The position numbers and the translations under genes are program-made. Below the pieces are notes generated by a model. The model saw nothing but the letters and a program-made list of their open reading frames with translations. It ran no database searches and was not told the DNA's origin. Positions 7,330 to 16,551 of a stretch of 18,223 nucleotides of DNA are shown here, in pieces. Origin of the DNA: an uncultured Polyangiaceae bacterium (GTDB lineage: Bacteria > Myxococcota_A > Polyangia > Polyangiales > Houyiibacteriaceae); the NCBI GenBank assembly GCA_947259605.1, contig CAMYMX010000012.1, positions 1 to 18,223 of the forward strand, written 5' to 3'. The number at the start of each line of letters is the position of its first letter. Positions within the stretch are counted from its first letter, which is position 1.

Positions 7330-8676
7330 ATGGCAACGCCTCAGGTCCTGATTGAACGACTCAACCGCGGCGTTCAAAAGCGCAACGCACGCTGGGCGCT
7401 CCTACGCGATGTGGCGTTCGGCGATGCGCTCCGGCTTCGCCGCTTTCGCTTGGGCAATGGGCTGACCGTACTGACGCTGGTCGATCGATCCGCGCCGACC
7501 GTGAGCTACCACAGCTGGTTTCGCGTGGGCTCTCGACATGAACGCCCAGGCAAGACGGGACTTGCGCACCTGTTCGAGCACCTGATGTTCAACGCGACGC
7601 GAAACCACCCGACGGGCGACTTCGACCGCTTAATGGAAGGGGCCGGCGCCGAGGCCAACGCGGCGACATGGACAGATTGGACGTACTATTACGAAAACGC
7701 GCCTCGGGATGCCTTGCCGCTTCTCATCGAGCTCGAAGCCGATCGCATGGCAAATCTCGTTCTTCGTGTGCCCCAGGTCAGCTCGGAAAAAGAAGTCGTT
7801 GCCAACGAGCGAAAGCAACGTGTGGACGATGACGTCGAGGGCAAGGCCCTCGAGCTTCTCTACGAGAACGCGTTTGTTCGCCACCCGTATCGCTGGCCGA
7901 CGATTGGCTCCATGGACGACATTCGCGGCTTCACCGTGAAGGATTGCCGCGAGTTTTATCGAACACACTATGCGCCGAGCAACGCAACCATCATCATCGC
8001 CGGTGATTTCAGCGAGCTCAAAGCGCTTTCGCTGGTTCAGAAACACTACGGGGGCCTGTCTGGCGCTCGCCGGATCGAAGAGCGTAGGGTTTTCAAGGAA
8101 CCCCCGCAGCGTGCCGAGCGGGTCTTCCAGCTCCCAGCGCCGACGCCGACCGAAAAGATCCTTCTGGGCTACCGCGCGCCATCGTTCCTGGACCGCGATA
8201 CGCCGGCGCTCGTCCTTGCGAACGAGGTCTTGTTTGGCGGCCAGAGCTCACGGCTGCACCGTTTGTTCTGCCTCGATGAAGAGCTCGCGCTTTCGGTACG
8301 AGGCTCGATTTCACCCTTCGTCGACCCCGGCCTCTTCGAGATGTGGATTCTCCTCCGGGAGGGAAAGAAGAAGGCAGTTGCCCTCGCGTTGCTCGATCGG
8401 GAGCTCGCCCGGCTCGGCTCAGAGGGGCCGACCCCCATCGAGCTCGAAAAGGCGATGAGTCAGCTGGAACTTTCGTTTTTGCACAGCATGGAAACCGCCG
8501 GAGGAAAGGCCGAGCAGATCGGTTTTTACGAGACCGTTGTCAATGACGGCGCTGCCGTGTTCGAGCGGCTCGAGGCCTACCGTGACGTGTCGACGCGCGA
8601 CGTGAAGCGCGCCGTCGCCAAGTACCTCCGTCCTTCACGCCGGACGCGCATCGAGATTCTGCGAAGAGCGTCATGA
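7330..8676 (+). CDS. M16 zinc metallopeptidase, catalytic subunit
   Basis: A 448-residue pitrilysin/processing-peptidase family protein. The inverted zinc motif HxxEH is present as H80-L-F-E83-H84, and the third ligand is E160, exactly 76 residues after H84 as in active M16 members. A second M16 domain follows (about 265-445). In that domain the substrate-binding Arg-Tyr pair of the family (RGLAY in typical members) is replaced by E317 and L321. No signal peptide or membrane helix is seen, so it may act in the cytoplasm or be exported without a classical signal. The gene overlaps the next M16 gene by ATGA. By analogy with two-subunit bacterial M16B enzymes it probably cleaves peptides as a heterodimer. 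Confidence 0.93.
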   Translation: MATPQVLIERLNRGVQKRNARWALLRDVAFGDALRLRRFRLGNGLTVLTLVDRSAPTVSYHSWFRVGSRHERPGKTGLAHLFEHLMFNATRNHPTGDFDRLMEGAGAEANAATWTDWTYYYENAPRDALPLLIELEADRMANLVLRVPQVSSEKEVVANERKQRVDDDVEGKALELLYENAFVRHPYRWPTIGSMDDIRGFTVKDCREFYRTHYAPSNATIIIAGDFSELKALSLVQKHYGGLSGARRIEERRVFKEPPQRAERVFQLPAPTPTEKILLGYRAPSFLDRDTPALVLANEVLFGGQSSRLHRLFCLDEELALSVRGSISPFVDPGLFEMWILLREGKKKAVALALLDRELARLGSEGPTPIELEKAMSQLELSFLHSMETAGGKAEQIGFYETVVNDGAAVFERLEAYRDVSTRDVKRAVAKYLRPSRRTRIEILRRAS

Positions 8677-9947
8677 GCGTGCTGGTCGAATCGAGCGGCG
8701 TGCTTCCGCTCGTCGATGTGGAAATCGCCTTCGCTGCAGGGAGCCTTCAGGACCCAGCAGGTCGCGAGGGCCTTGCCCTGCTCACGGGGCACCTCATGCG
8801 ACGAGGCCCGGCGGGGCTGTCGCAGCAGCGTTTCGAGGATCGGCTCGCGAGCCTTGGAGCGCGGGTATCGGTCCAGGTCTCGATGCGTTCGACTCGGATT
8901 CGCGCCACCGTGCTTCGACGTAACTTTGAGCCCCTGCTCGGGCTTCTGTCCGATTTGGTCTGGCGGCCTGCCCTTCGTGCCAGCGACTTTGCCAAGCTCA
9001 AACGCCAAGCGCAGGCGGCGCTGATCTCGCGACTAGACGACGACCAGACCCTCGCCGCCCTGTGTTTCCGCGAGGCGCTTTTCGGCGAGCACCCGTACGC
9101 TCGCGCTCAGGGCGGGACGGTGAACAGCCTTGCTCGGATCAGCCTCCAGCAGGTCGAGAGCTTCTACGCGCGAAACATCGAGAAGGGGGCTTTCCTGGTC
9201 GGAGTCGCCGGCGACGTGATCGATTCCGAGGCGCGCGCGCTAGTCTCGTCGCACTTCCCAAGCACCAAACGGCAGAAAGGGAAAGACTCGGCCGTGCCAG
9301 CGACTAGGACACGCCCCGGCCGCCATGTGATCATCGTCGACAAGCCCGAGCGAACGCAGACCCAACTCTATATCGGCACCCTCGGCGCACGCACTCGCGA
9401 TCGCAAGCTCTTCCCGCTCATCGTGTCCAACACTGCGTTTGGTGGCACCTTCAGCGGCCCGCTCATGCAGGAGGTCCGCGCAGTCCGGGGCTGGAGCTAC
9501 TCCGCATACAGCCGCTTGCTGCACGCAAAGCAAAGAGAAGCTTGGTACATGTCGACGGCGCCCGCGGCCGAATACTCGGCGGATTGCGCAGCGCTGCAAC
9601 TGGACTTGCTCGAACACTGGATCGATCGCGGAATCAAGAAGTCCCAGCTCAGCTTCGCGCAGCGCTGGTTGATCAACAGCCACTGCTTCGATCGGGACAC
9701 GCCTTCCAAGCGCCTGGAATCTCGCCTCGATGTCGAGCTGCTCGGGATTCCCCGCAACTACGTCGAGAAGCACGACGAGCTCGTGGCTGGCGTCAGCCTC
9801 CAGGAAGCCAATGAAGCCACGCGCGCCCGAATTTCGACCAGAGATCTCACGATTGTCGTGGTTGCAACCGCAAATCAGGTAGCGAGCGCGTTCGAGCAGC
9901 TGCCCGGCGTGAAGTCCTTGGAAATCGTTCCTTTCGACCGGGGCTAG
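8673..9947 (+). CDS. M16 peptidase, non-catalytic partner subunit
   Basis: A 424-residue M16-family protein. The position of the zinc motif reads LLTGHLMRRG (37-46), so HxxEH is lost and the subunit cannot hold zinc in the usual way. It keeps the C-terminal-domain signature FGGTFSGPLMQEVRAVRG, with R272 and Y276 (RGWSY), the substrate-binding pair missing from its neighbour. It starts at an ATG overlapping the TGA of the catalytic subunit (ATGA), with AAGAG shortly upstream, so equal coupled synthesis is expected. No signal peptide is visible. The TAG stop is embedded in CTAG shared with the convergent PilZ gene. Confidence 0.92.
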   Translation: MSVLVESSGVLPLVDVEIAFAAGSLQDPAGREGLALLTGHLMRRGPAGLSQQRFEDRLASLGARVSVQVSMRSTRIRATVLRRNFEPLLGLLSDLVWRPALRASDFAKLKRQAQAALISRLDDDQTLAALCFREALFGEHPYARAQGGTVNSLARISLQQVESFYARNIEKGAFLVGVAGDVIDSEARALVSSHFPSTKRQKGKDSAVPATRTRPGRHVIIVDKPERTQTQLYIGTLGARTRDRKLFPLIVSNTAFGGTFSGPLMQEVRAVRGWSYSAYSRLLHAKQREAWYMSTAPAAEYSADCAALQLDLLEHWIDRGIKKSQLSFAQRWLINSHCFDRDTPSKRLESRLDVELLGIPRNYVEKHDELVAGVSLQEANEATRARISTRDLTIVVVATANQVASAFEQLPGVKSLEIVPFDRG

Positions 9948-10747
9948 TTCGTCAGGACGCGCCGCAGCTCGGAGCGGCTCCACACGCGCGGTACCCGGAC
10001 CTGTGGCAGCTTTGCCAAGCCTTTCGCTCGCGCGTGAAGCTCTCCGTTGGGCTCGGGCAAAATGATCGTTCGGAGGTCATCCGATTTCGTGAAAAACTCG
10101 ATCACTTCCATCGATGAAGCATCGTGCGTAGCCGAGTGGATGATGAGGCCCGCGTACTCGGTTTCTTCGCTCTCCAGCTCGCGAACCGCGTCTGCGAGCG
10201 AATCAACACCTGAGACCGGAAAGCCAAAGCTTCGAATCTCGGATTCAATCTCCTCGCGTACGCGCCGCCGAGGTTCGAACACCAGGAGAGGAAGCTGCAT
10301 CGCAATCGCGTTGCGCCGCACGAGGGCGCGCAAGACCGCGTTGTGAATCGCATCTTCTTGGTCCGCCGACAAGATCGGGAAAGCGATCGCGAGCGCCACG
10401 CCACCGTTCGCTCCGCGCGCTCGGCGAACCGCGCCCGTCAGACTCATCGTTTCCTCTCCGGTGTTGAGATCGATCAAAAGGTGCACGAGGTGGCCGGGCC
10501 GTAGCTCGCGATCGCCCGACACCATTGCACCTCCCGCAGAAATGTTCTCGAGCGTGTATTGGCCGATGCGATCGCCGCGTTGAAACAAGATAGCGCGGCC
10601 GTCCAGATCAACCCTGTGATTCGAGCGTCGATCCTTTTGTGCCCTTGCATGCGCCATTGAGATTTCAGAGTGCCGAGCCGCGCGACGAAAAGCTAGTCCG
10701 CAAGGGGTGATAAACCGATCGCCGTCGTGCGGTTTTGCGGATTCCAT
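9944..10747 (-). CDS. PilZ domain protein with C-terminal pseudo-receiver
   Basis: A 267-residue soluble protein. The PilZ domain (about 38-145) has both c-di-GMP contact motifs, RSNHR (R41 to R45, RxxxR) and N68-I-S-A-G-G73 ([D/N]xSxxG), so c-di-GMP binding is likely. A second alpha/beta domain (about 152-265) begins PLLVFEP and looks like a response-regulator receiver, but the phospho-acceptor position after the third strand (LIIHSA, 201-206) has no Asp and the acidic pocket is reduced to E158; it is probably a phosphorylation-independent pseudo-receiver. The start is uncertain: ATG at 10747 or ATG at 10657 (MAHARAQ, directly before the PilZ motif); neither has a clear ribosome site. It is divergent from the sigma-54 activator across 122 nt. 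Confidence 0.85.
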   Translation of the reverse strand: MESAKPHDGDRFITPCGLAFRRAARHSEISMAHARAQKDRRSNHRVDLDGRAILFQRGDRIGQYTLENISAGGAMVSGDRELRPGHLVHLLIDLNTGEETMSLTGAVRRARGANGGVALAIAFPILSADQEDAIHNAVLRALVRRNAIAMQLPLLVFEPRRRVREEIESEIRSFGFPVSGVDSLADAVRELESEETEYAGLIIHSATHDASSMEVIEFFTKSDDLRTIILPEPNGELHARAKGLAKLPQVRVPRVWSRSELRRVLTN

Positions 10748-10869
10748 CTTTTGGGGTTCTCAATCGGAAGAATGATCGTATACTCGCCGACACGCGTAGG
10801 CCGCCGGGCTCAACGCGATCGAATCCCAACGGTGACACGTAAATTCGGGTCTGGTAGAGTGTCGGCCCT

Positions 10870-12690
<1,821 letters not shown>

Positions 12691-12693
<3 letters not shown>

Positions 12694-12704
12694 CATTAAT
12701 GTCA
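12691..12704. promoter_or_regulatory. perfect 14-bp palindrome at the activator stop codon
   Basis: TGACATTAATGTCA is a perfect palindrome (TGACA arms, TTAA centre). It begins with the TGA stop of the activator gene and opens the 78-nt gap before the small lipoprotein gene. A related dyad lies about 35 bp downstream. Candidate operator for the lipoprotein genes; the protein that would bind it is unknown. Confidence 0.4.
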
Positions 12705-12726
12705 TAGGTAACGCCTGGAATTCATG

Positions 12727-12737
12727 TGACACTGTCA
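12727..12737. promoter_or_regulatory. second TGACA/TGTCA dyad
   Basis: TGACACTGTCA has the same TGACA and TGTCA arms as the palindrome upstream, with a 1-nt instead of a 4-nt centre. Centre-to-centre distance is about 34.5 bp, near three helical turns, so two dimers could sit on one face of the DNA. The differing spacers argue for caution. Confidence 0.35.
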
Positions 12738-12755
12738 GAAGCCCAAGGTTTTTCG

Positions 12756-12766
12756 GGTTCGGAACC
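12756..12766. promoter_or_regulatory. third dyad, GGTTC-G-GAACC, next to the start codon
   Basis: GGTTCGGAACC is a perfect 5-nt inverted repeat around one base, ending 5 nt before the ATG at 12772. In the mRNA it would place the ribosome-binding region, including GGAA, in a small hairpin, so it could limit translation of the downstream gene. Its arms differ from the two TGACA dyads. Confidence 0.3.
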
Positions 12767-12771
12767 GCGGC

Positions 12772-13317
12772 ATGGCCTTTGCTTCTAAATTCGCTGGGAT
12801 GCTTTCCTTTGCTTCATGTATCGCGGCGCTCGGCCTCGCCTCCGGCGCCGGGTGCATTGCGACGAGTCCGGTTGAATTCGACCCCGCTCAGAACTTCCCA
12901 CCGTCGATCGTGAGCGAGCCGACCGCCGAGTTTCCGCTCAATCGGATCGGGCAAATCAACCTCGACGATCCCGTCGAAACCCCGGAGATGCCGCTTCAGA
13001 TCATCGTTCGCGATCCGAACTTCGATCAGACGCTCGACTATCGGCTGTTTCTCGACTCGCCTCCAGCGCCGGATGTTCCCTTCACGAGCGGAGAGATCCC
13101 GCCCTCAGGCTTCCTCGAGCGCCCGACCGCGTTGTTCGTTCCCTACGATCTGCTCTCCGCGGGTGAGTGCCACCGGATCGAATTAGTCGTCGTCGGGGAG
13201 TTCGACAGCTTCGTCGAGCCGCGCCGTCCGGCCGAGGAGGGAGACTTCGACGACGCGACCTGGTGGGTTCGCATAACCGACACCGACAACCCCGTCATCC
13301 TTCAGGAGTGCCGATGA
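12772..13317 (+). CDS. small exported protein, probable lipoprotein, function unknown
   Basis: A 181-residue protein with a signal sequence (hydrophobic core about 8-25) ending GLASGAGC. C28 is the likely lipidation site, although the -3 residue is Gly rather than the usual Leu, so this lipobox is weak. The mature part is acidic and Pro-rich with predicted beta character (for example residues 70-100 and 130-180) and only two further cysteines (C133 and C180, approximate), which could form one disulfide. No family recognised. It lies 78 nt after the activator, in a gap with three dyads, and its TGA overlaps the next gene's ATG (ATGA). It probably works with the repeat lipoprotein that follows. 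Confidence 0.75.
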   Translation: MAFASKFAGMLSFASCIAALGLASGAGCIATSPVEFDPAQNFPPSIVSEPTAEFPLNRIGQINLDDPVETPEMPLQIIVRDPNFDQTLDYRLFLDSPPAPDVPFTSGEIPPSGFLERPTALFVPYDLLSAGECHRIELVVVGEFDSFVEPRRPAEEGDFDDATWWVRITDTDNPVILQECR

Positions 13318-15035
13318 GAATCTGGCCCCTGTCGGCGCTCGTCGTAATCATGGGCTGCAGCTTCGACTCAGCGACGGTCGTGACGATCGACAACACTTGC
13401 GCGGGCGATGCCGGCTGCTCGCAGGGAGTCTGCGACGGAAATATCTGCGTGGATGATTCCGGCGCCTCGGTAGCCCTTGCGATCGAGGTCGTGCGCGGGC
13501 CGACGGAAGCTCCAGTCGTCACCCCAGAGAGCTGGGCTTTTCCGGCAGAACCAACATCGGCCTCGACCAGCCGCGACCTCCAGTTGCCCGCGACTCGGCA
13601 AGTCATCGGAACAGTTCGCTGGAACGGCTCGCCGGTCCCCGCAACGCTTCGCTTCGTTCGCCGGATGGATGAAGCTCTCGCTCCGCTCGTGCCGATTGCG
13701 ATCGAGGTCGACACCTATCGCGACCCGTCGACCGTAGACGCATCGGAGGGCAACGACTTCAGCACGGTCCTGGTCGCCGGCGAGACCTATGAGCTGGTCG
13801 TCCTGCCAAGCAGCGACATGGTCATGGTACCCGCGCAAGAGCCTGCGCCTGCGATTCGAAGCTTGCCCCCGCTCTATCTGGCGTTTCCCATCGCGGAAGG
13901 CGATTCCAGTGAGCCCTTTCGCATCGACATCTCTTTTCCCGCCGGTCTTGCGGACGACTGCACGGTCAATCGCGACATCGGCTGCACGTTTCGCGCAGAG
14001 ATTTACAGTCGCGACAACCAGGATGAGGTCGATCTGCCTGAGGCGGGGCTGCAAGTCCGGGCCGTCGACCCGCAGACCGGCCGCGTCGTGTCCTCGATCG
14101 CAGAGACCGACGCCGCGGGACGATTTGCCATTCGAGTCAGCAACGACGCGTCCGACTATTTGATTCGCATCACGTCGAGCGCGGGCCGCGCGCCATTTCC
14201 GGCGGTGTCCGTCGACCCGGATCTGCTGTTCGAGGATAACCCACCCGACAAGCTCATTTACATTCCCCGACTCGCGCCGGCTCAAGTCTCCGGTAGCGTC
14301 CGCGACAAAATCGGTAGGGCGGTGCCGGGTGCGACCGTGCGGTTTCTGTCGACGAAGATTTTTGGCGGCGTTCAGCTCGGGTTGGAGGGTAGCTTCAGCG
14401 GGTCCGCGACGACGAACGAGGACGGCAGCTTTGGCGCGGAGCTGTTGGCTGGGTTCTATTCGATCACTGTGACGCCGCCCGAGGACATCGCGAACAATTG
14501 GGGCATTCACTACGACGCGGTCGCCGTGGGTGAAGAGGGGGCGGAGCTCGACACGTTGGTGGTCCCGGCGCAGATCGGACTTTCCGGCACAATCTCGACT
14601 TTTCGCAATGAGGCGGCGCCGGGTGTGACCGTTCTCGCTCGCGCCCGGCCGGCGGCGGAGCCCAGCTCTGTGCACAGGTCTCAGGAGGTGGTGTCAGACG
14701 ATCTCGGCGACTTCGCGATGAGCGTCGACATCGGTGTTTACGACATGCAGGTCAAGCTGCCCGCGGAATCCGGTTTCGCGTGGCTGGTCGAACCGGAGCT
14801 GCTGATGAGCCTCGATGAGGGCGACCGCCGCCGAGAGTATCGGTTGGAGCCCCCGGTCGCCGTCGATGGGGTGATTCGAAACACCGACGGGGAAACCGTC
14901 CCGAACGCGCTCGTGCGCGGATACGTCTTTGATCAAAGCAGCGGCGGAACCCGTTCTCTCCAAGTCGCCGAGGCCTTGTCGGGCGAAGATGGCAGGTACC
15001 GGCTGCTCATCGCGCCCCGTCTCGTCGGCGAATGA
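13314..15035 (+). CDS. lipoprotein with carboxypeptidase-regulatory-like beta-sandwich repeats
   Basis: A 573-residue lipoprotein. The start is the ATG at 13314, with AGGAG 5 nt upstream and an ATGA overlap with the previous gene; a 49-residue Arg-rich upstream extension of the frame is antisense-like and not used. The signal MRIWPLSALVVIMGC ends at C15. A short cysteine cluster (C29, C35, C40, C45) follows. Then come about five Ig-like or carboxypeptidase-regulatory-like repeats (roughly 97-165, 242-287, 324-388, 422-482 and 516-569), showing the family pattern VsGtV, vPGAtV, DGsF and a closing Y-x-I-x-V-x-P strand. The likely role is cell-surface binding or structure. The last repeat lacks its closing strand: the frame ends inside sequence antisense to lnt. 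Confidence 0.85.
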   Translation: MRIWPLSALVVIMGCSFDSATVVTIDNTCAGDAGCSQGVCDGNICVDDSGASVALAIEVVRGPTEAPVVTPESWAFPAEPTSASTSRDLQLPATRQVIGTVRWNGSPVPATLRFVRRMDEALAPLVPIAIEVDTYRDPSTVDASEGNDFSTVLVAGETYELVVLPSSDMVMVPAQEPAPAIRSLPPLYLAFPIAEGDSSEPFRIDISFPAGLADDCTVNRDIGCTFRAEIYSRDNQDEVDLPEAGLQVRAVDPQTGRVVSSIAETDAAGRFAIRVSNDASDYLIRITSSAGRAPFPAVSVDPDLLFEDNPPDKLIYIPRLAPAQVSGSVRDKIGRAVPGATVRFLSTKIFGGVQLGLEGSFSGSATTNEDGSFGAELLAGFYSITVTPPEDIANNWGIHYDAVAVGEEGAELDTLVVPAQIGLSGTISTFRNEAAPGVTVLARARPAAEPSSVHRSQEVVSDDLGDFAMSVDIGVYDMQVKLPAESGFAWLVEPELLMSLDEGDRRREYRLEPPVAVDGVIRNTDGETVPNALVRGYVFDQSSGGTRSLQVAEALSGEDGRYRLLIAPRLVGE

Positions 15036-16551
15036 ACATGACCAAGATGGCTGCGAGCCCGAGCCATCCCGGCCAGTCGCCGATGCGCCCATAGACGGTG
15101 TCCCCTTCGAGCATGTGAATGTCGTATCGAAGGTTCTCACGAGTGAGGAGGCCGGATTGGGAAACGACGCGGCCAAGCGGATCGATGACGGCGCTGATGC
15201 CGCTGTTGGTAGACCGCACCATGTAACGCCGGTGCTCGATTGCACGATACCGTGACAGCACCAAGTGGATCCAAGGTTCTTGGCTGTCGCCGAACCAGGC
15301 GTCGTTGGTGAGGTTGATCAGTACGTGAGGCTTGGCTTCGCGCACCATCTTTCGGGTGAAGCGGGCAAGTACGTCTTCGTAGCACACCGGCGTGGAGATT
15401 CGCCATGGCCCCAAGGTCAACGGGCGAACGTGGGTCCCGGCGCTGAAGCGCCCGCTGTTCGGCGAGAGGTCGTAGAGGATCGGGAAGATGTCGCCAAAAG
15501 GAAGATACTCTCCAAACATCAGCAGGTAGGTCTTGTCGTAGGTCGAGCGCACCGTTCCTTGGTCGTCGGTCAAAAAGACCGTGTTGTAGACTTTGCGCTT
15601 GCCGTCGATTCGCCCCGTCGAAACGCCTCCGAAAAGGAGCGGAGATTTCAAATCTCGACGCACGAGATCTGCCGAAATTGGCACCCTGCGTGGAAGGCCG
15701 TCGATGAACGCCGACTCGGGCCAGATGAGCAAATCGAGCTCGCCCTCCTCTTCCAGCTGACGGCTTTGCTCGAGGTGACGGCGATGGCCTTCGATGGCCT
15801 CGGTACGCTTCTCGAAGATGCCCATGTTCACCTGAACGATTCCGACGCGAAGGACCGGAGCCTTCTCGAGCTCCGCTTCGACTTGAGCCATGCGGACCAT
15901 TCCATAGATCGTCGTGCAAGCGATCGCCGCGACCGTCAGGCCCCACAGCGCTTTCGGAACGGGGCGGCGTGCTCGCTTCCAACGCCAGGCCTCGTAAACC
16001 GAAAGGTTGACCAAGGCCATGACGACCGTGACGAGCATCGGTCCGCCGAGGTCTGCGATCTGCACGAGCGCCGTCTGCGCGAAGAGGCTGTTGGAGAGAT
16101 AGGTTGGGAAAAGGGACGGGTAGAGCCACTCGATCAGGAGCAGCGTCGGGATGGCGACGAAGCTCGTGCTCCAACCCCGCTTTCGAAGCGCGCGGTAGAC
16201 CAGGCCGTACACCGCGAAGTTGAATCCCAGATAGGCGGAGAACAGCAACCAGAAGAGAGCGCTCGCTGCGTATCCATACCCAGAGAACACGTCGAGGAAC
16301 TCGACGAGCCAGTGGTAGCCTCCGGCGCAGGTCACGGTGCCGTAGAGCCAAGCGACCGCGAGGCTGTGACGCCAGGTTCGTCCGAGGCCGAGCTCGAGCG
16401 CGCCCCAGAGCGGCACCAGGCAGACCAAGGACAGCGGCCAAAACCCGAATCCGGCCCATCCGAGGAAATAGAATGCGCCTCCGAGCATCGCGAGTCCGTA
16501 CGCCTGGTGGCGAGGCCTCAGGACGGAGTTGTTGGAGCTGCTCTCGGTCAC
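15007..16551 (-). CDS. lnt: apolipoprotein N-acyltransferase
   Basis: Lnt adds the third acyl chain to the N-terminal cysteine of lipoproteins at the periplasmic face of the inner membrane. The GTG at 16551 overlaps the bioA TGA (GTGA) and gives 514 residues, the usual length; a longer frame to 16758 only reads bioA out of frame. The N-terminal half holds about six membrane helices. The nitrilase domain has the catalytic triad E279 (IWPESAF), K340 (TYDKTYLLMFGEYLPF) and C390 (TPVCYEDV), plus NLTNDAWFG. A last helix (about 494-508) ends in RRRDGAR. It presumably acts on the lipoproteins encoded nearby among many others. It overlaps the convergent repeat lipoprotein by 29 nt. Confidence 0.96.
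   Translation of the reverse strand: MTESSSNNSVLRPRHQAYGLAMLGGAFYFLGWAGFGFWPLSLVCLVPLWGALELGLGRTWRHSLAVAWLYGTVTCAGGYHWLVEFLDVFSGYGYAASALFWLLFSAYLGFNFAVYGLVYRALRKRGWSTSFVAIPTLLLIEWLYPSLFPTYLSNSLFAQTALVQIADLGGPMLVTVVMALVNLSVYEAWRWKRARRPVPKALWGLTVAAIACTTIYGMVRMAQVEAELEKAPVLRVGIVQVNMGIFEKRTEAIEGHRRHLEQSRQLEEEGELDLLIWPESAFIDGLPRRVPISADLVRRDLKSPLLFGGVSTGRIDGKRKVYNTVFLTDDQGTVRSTYDKTYLLMFGEYLPFGDIFPILYDLSPNSGRFSAGTHVRPLTLGPWRISTPVCYEDVLARFTRKMVREAKPHVLINLTNDAWFGDSQEPWIHLVLSRYRAIEHRRYMVRSTNSGISAVIDPLGRVVSQSGLLTRENLRYDIHMLEGDTVYGRIGDWPGWLGLAAILVMFIRRRDGAR

Noticed and set aside
10756..10784. Possible sigma-70 promoter TTCTCA, 16 nt, TATACT before the sigma-54 activator
   Set aside because: The -10 box is good but the -35 box matches only four of six bases; one such match is expected by chance in a 122-nt gap.
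12694..12771. Sigma-54 -24/-12 promoter before the lipoprotein pair
   Set aside because: The only GG-N10-GC spacing touches the start codon and does not fit TGGCAC or TTGC, so no usable element was found.
13167..13313. N-terminal extension of the repeat lipoprotein to an upstream ATG
   Set aside because: The extension is Arg-rich, lies inside the previous gene in another frame, and would bury the clear signal peptide and lipobox that start at 13314.
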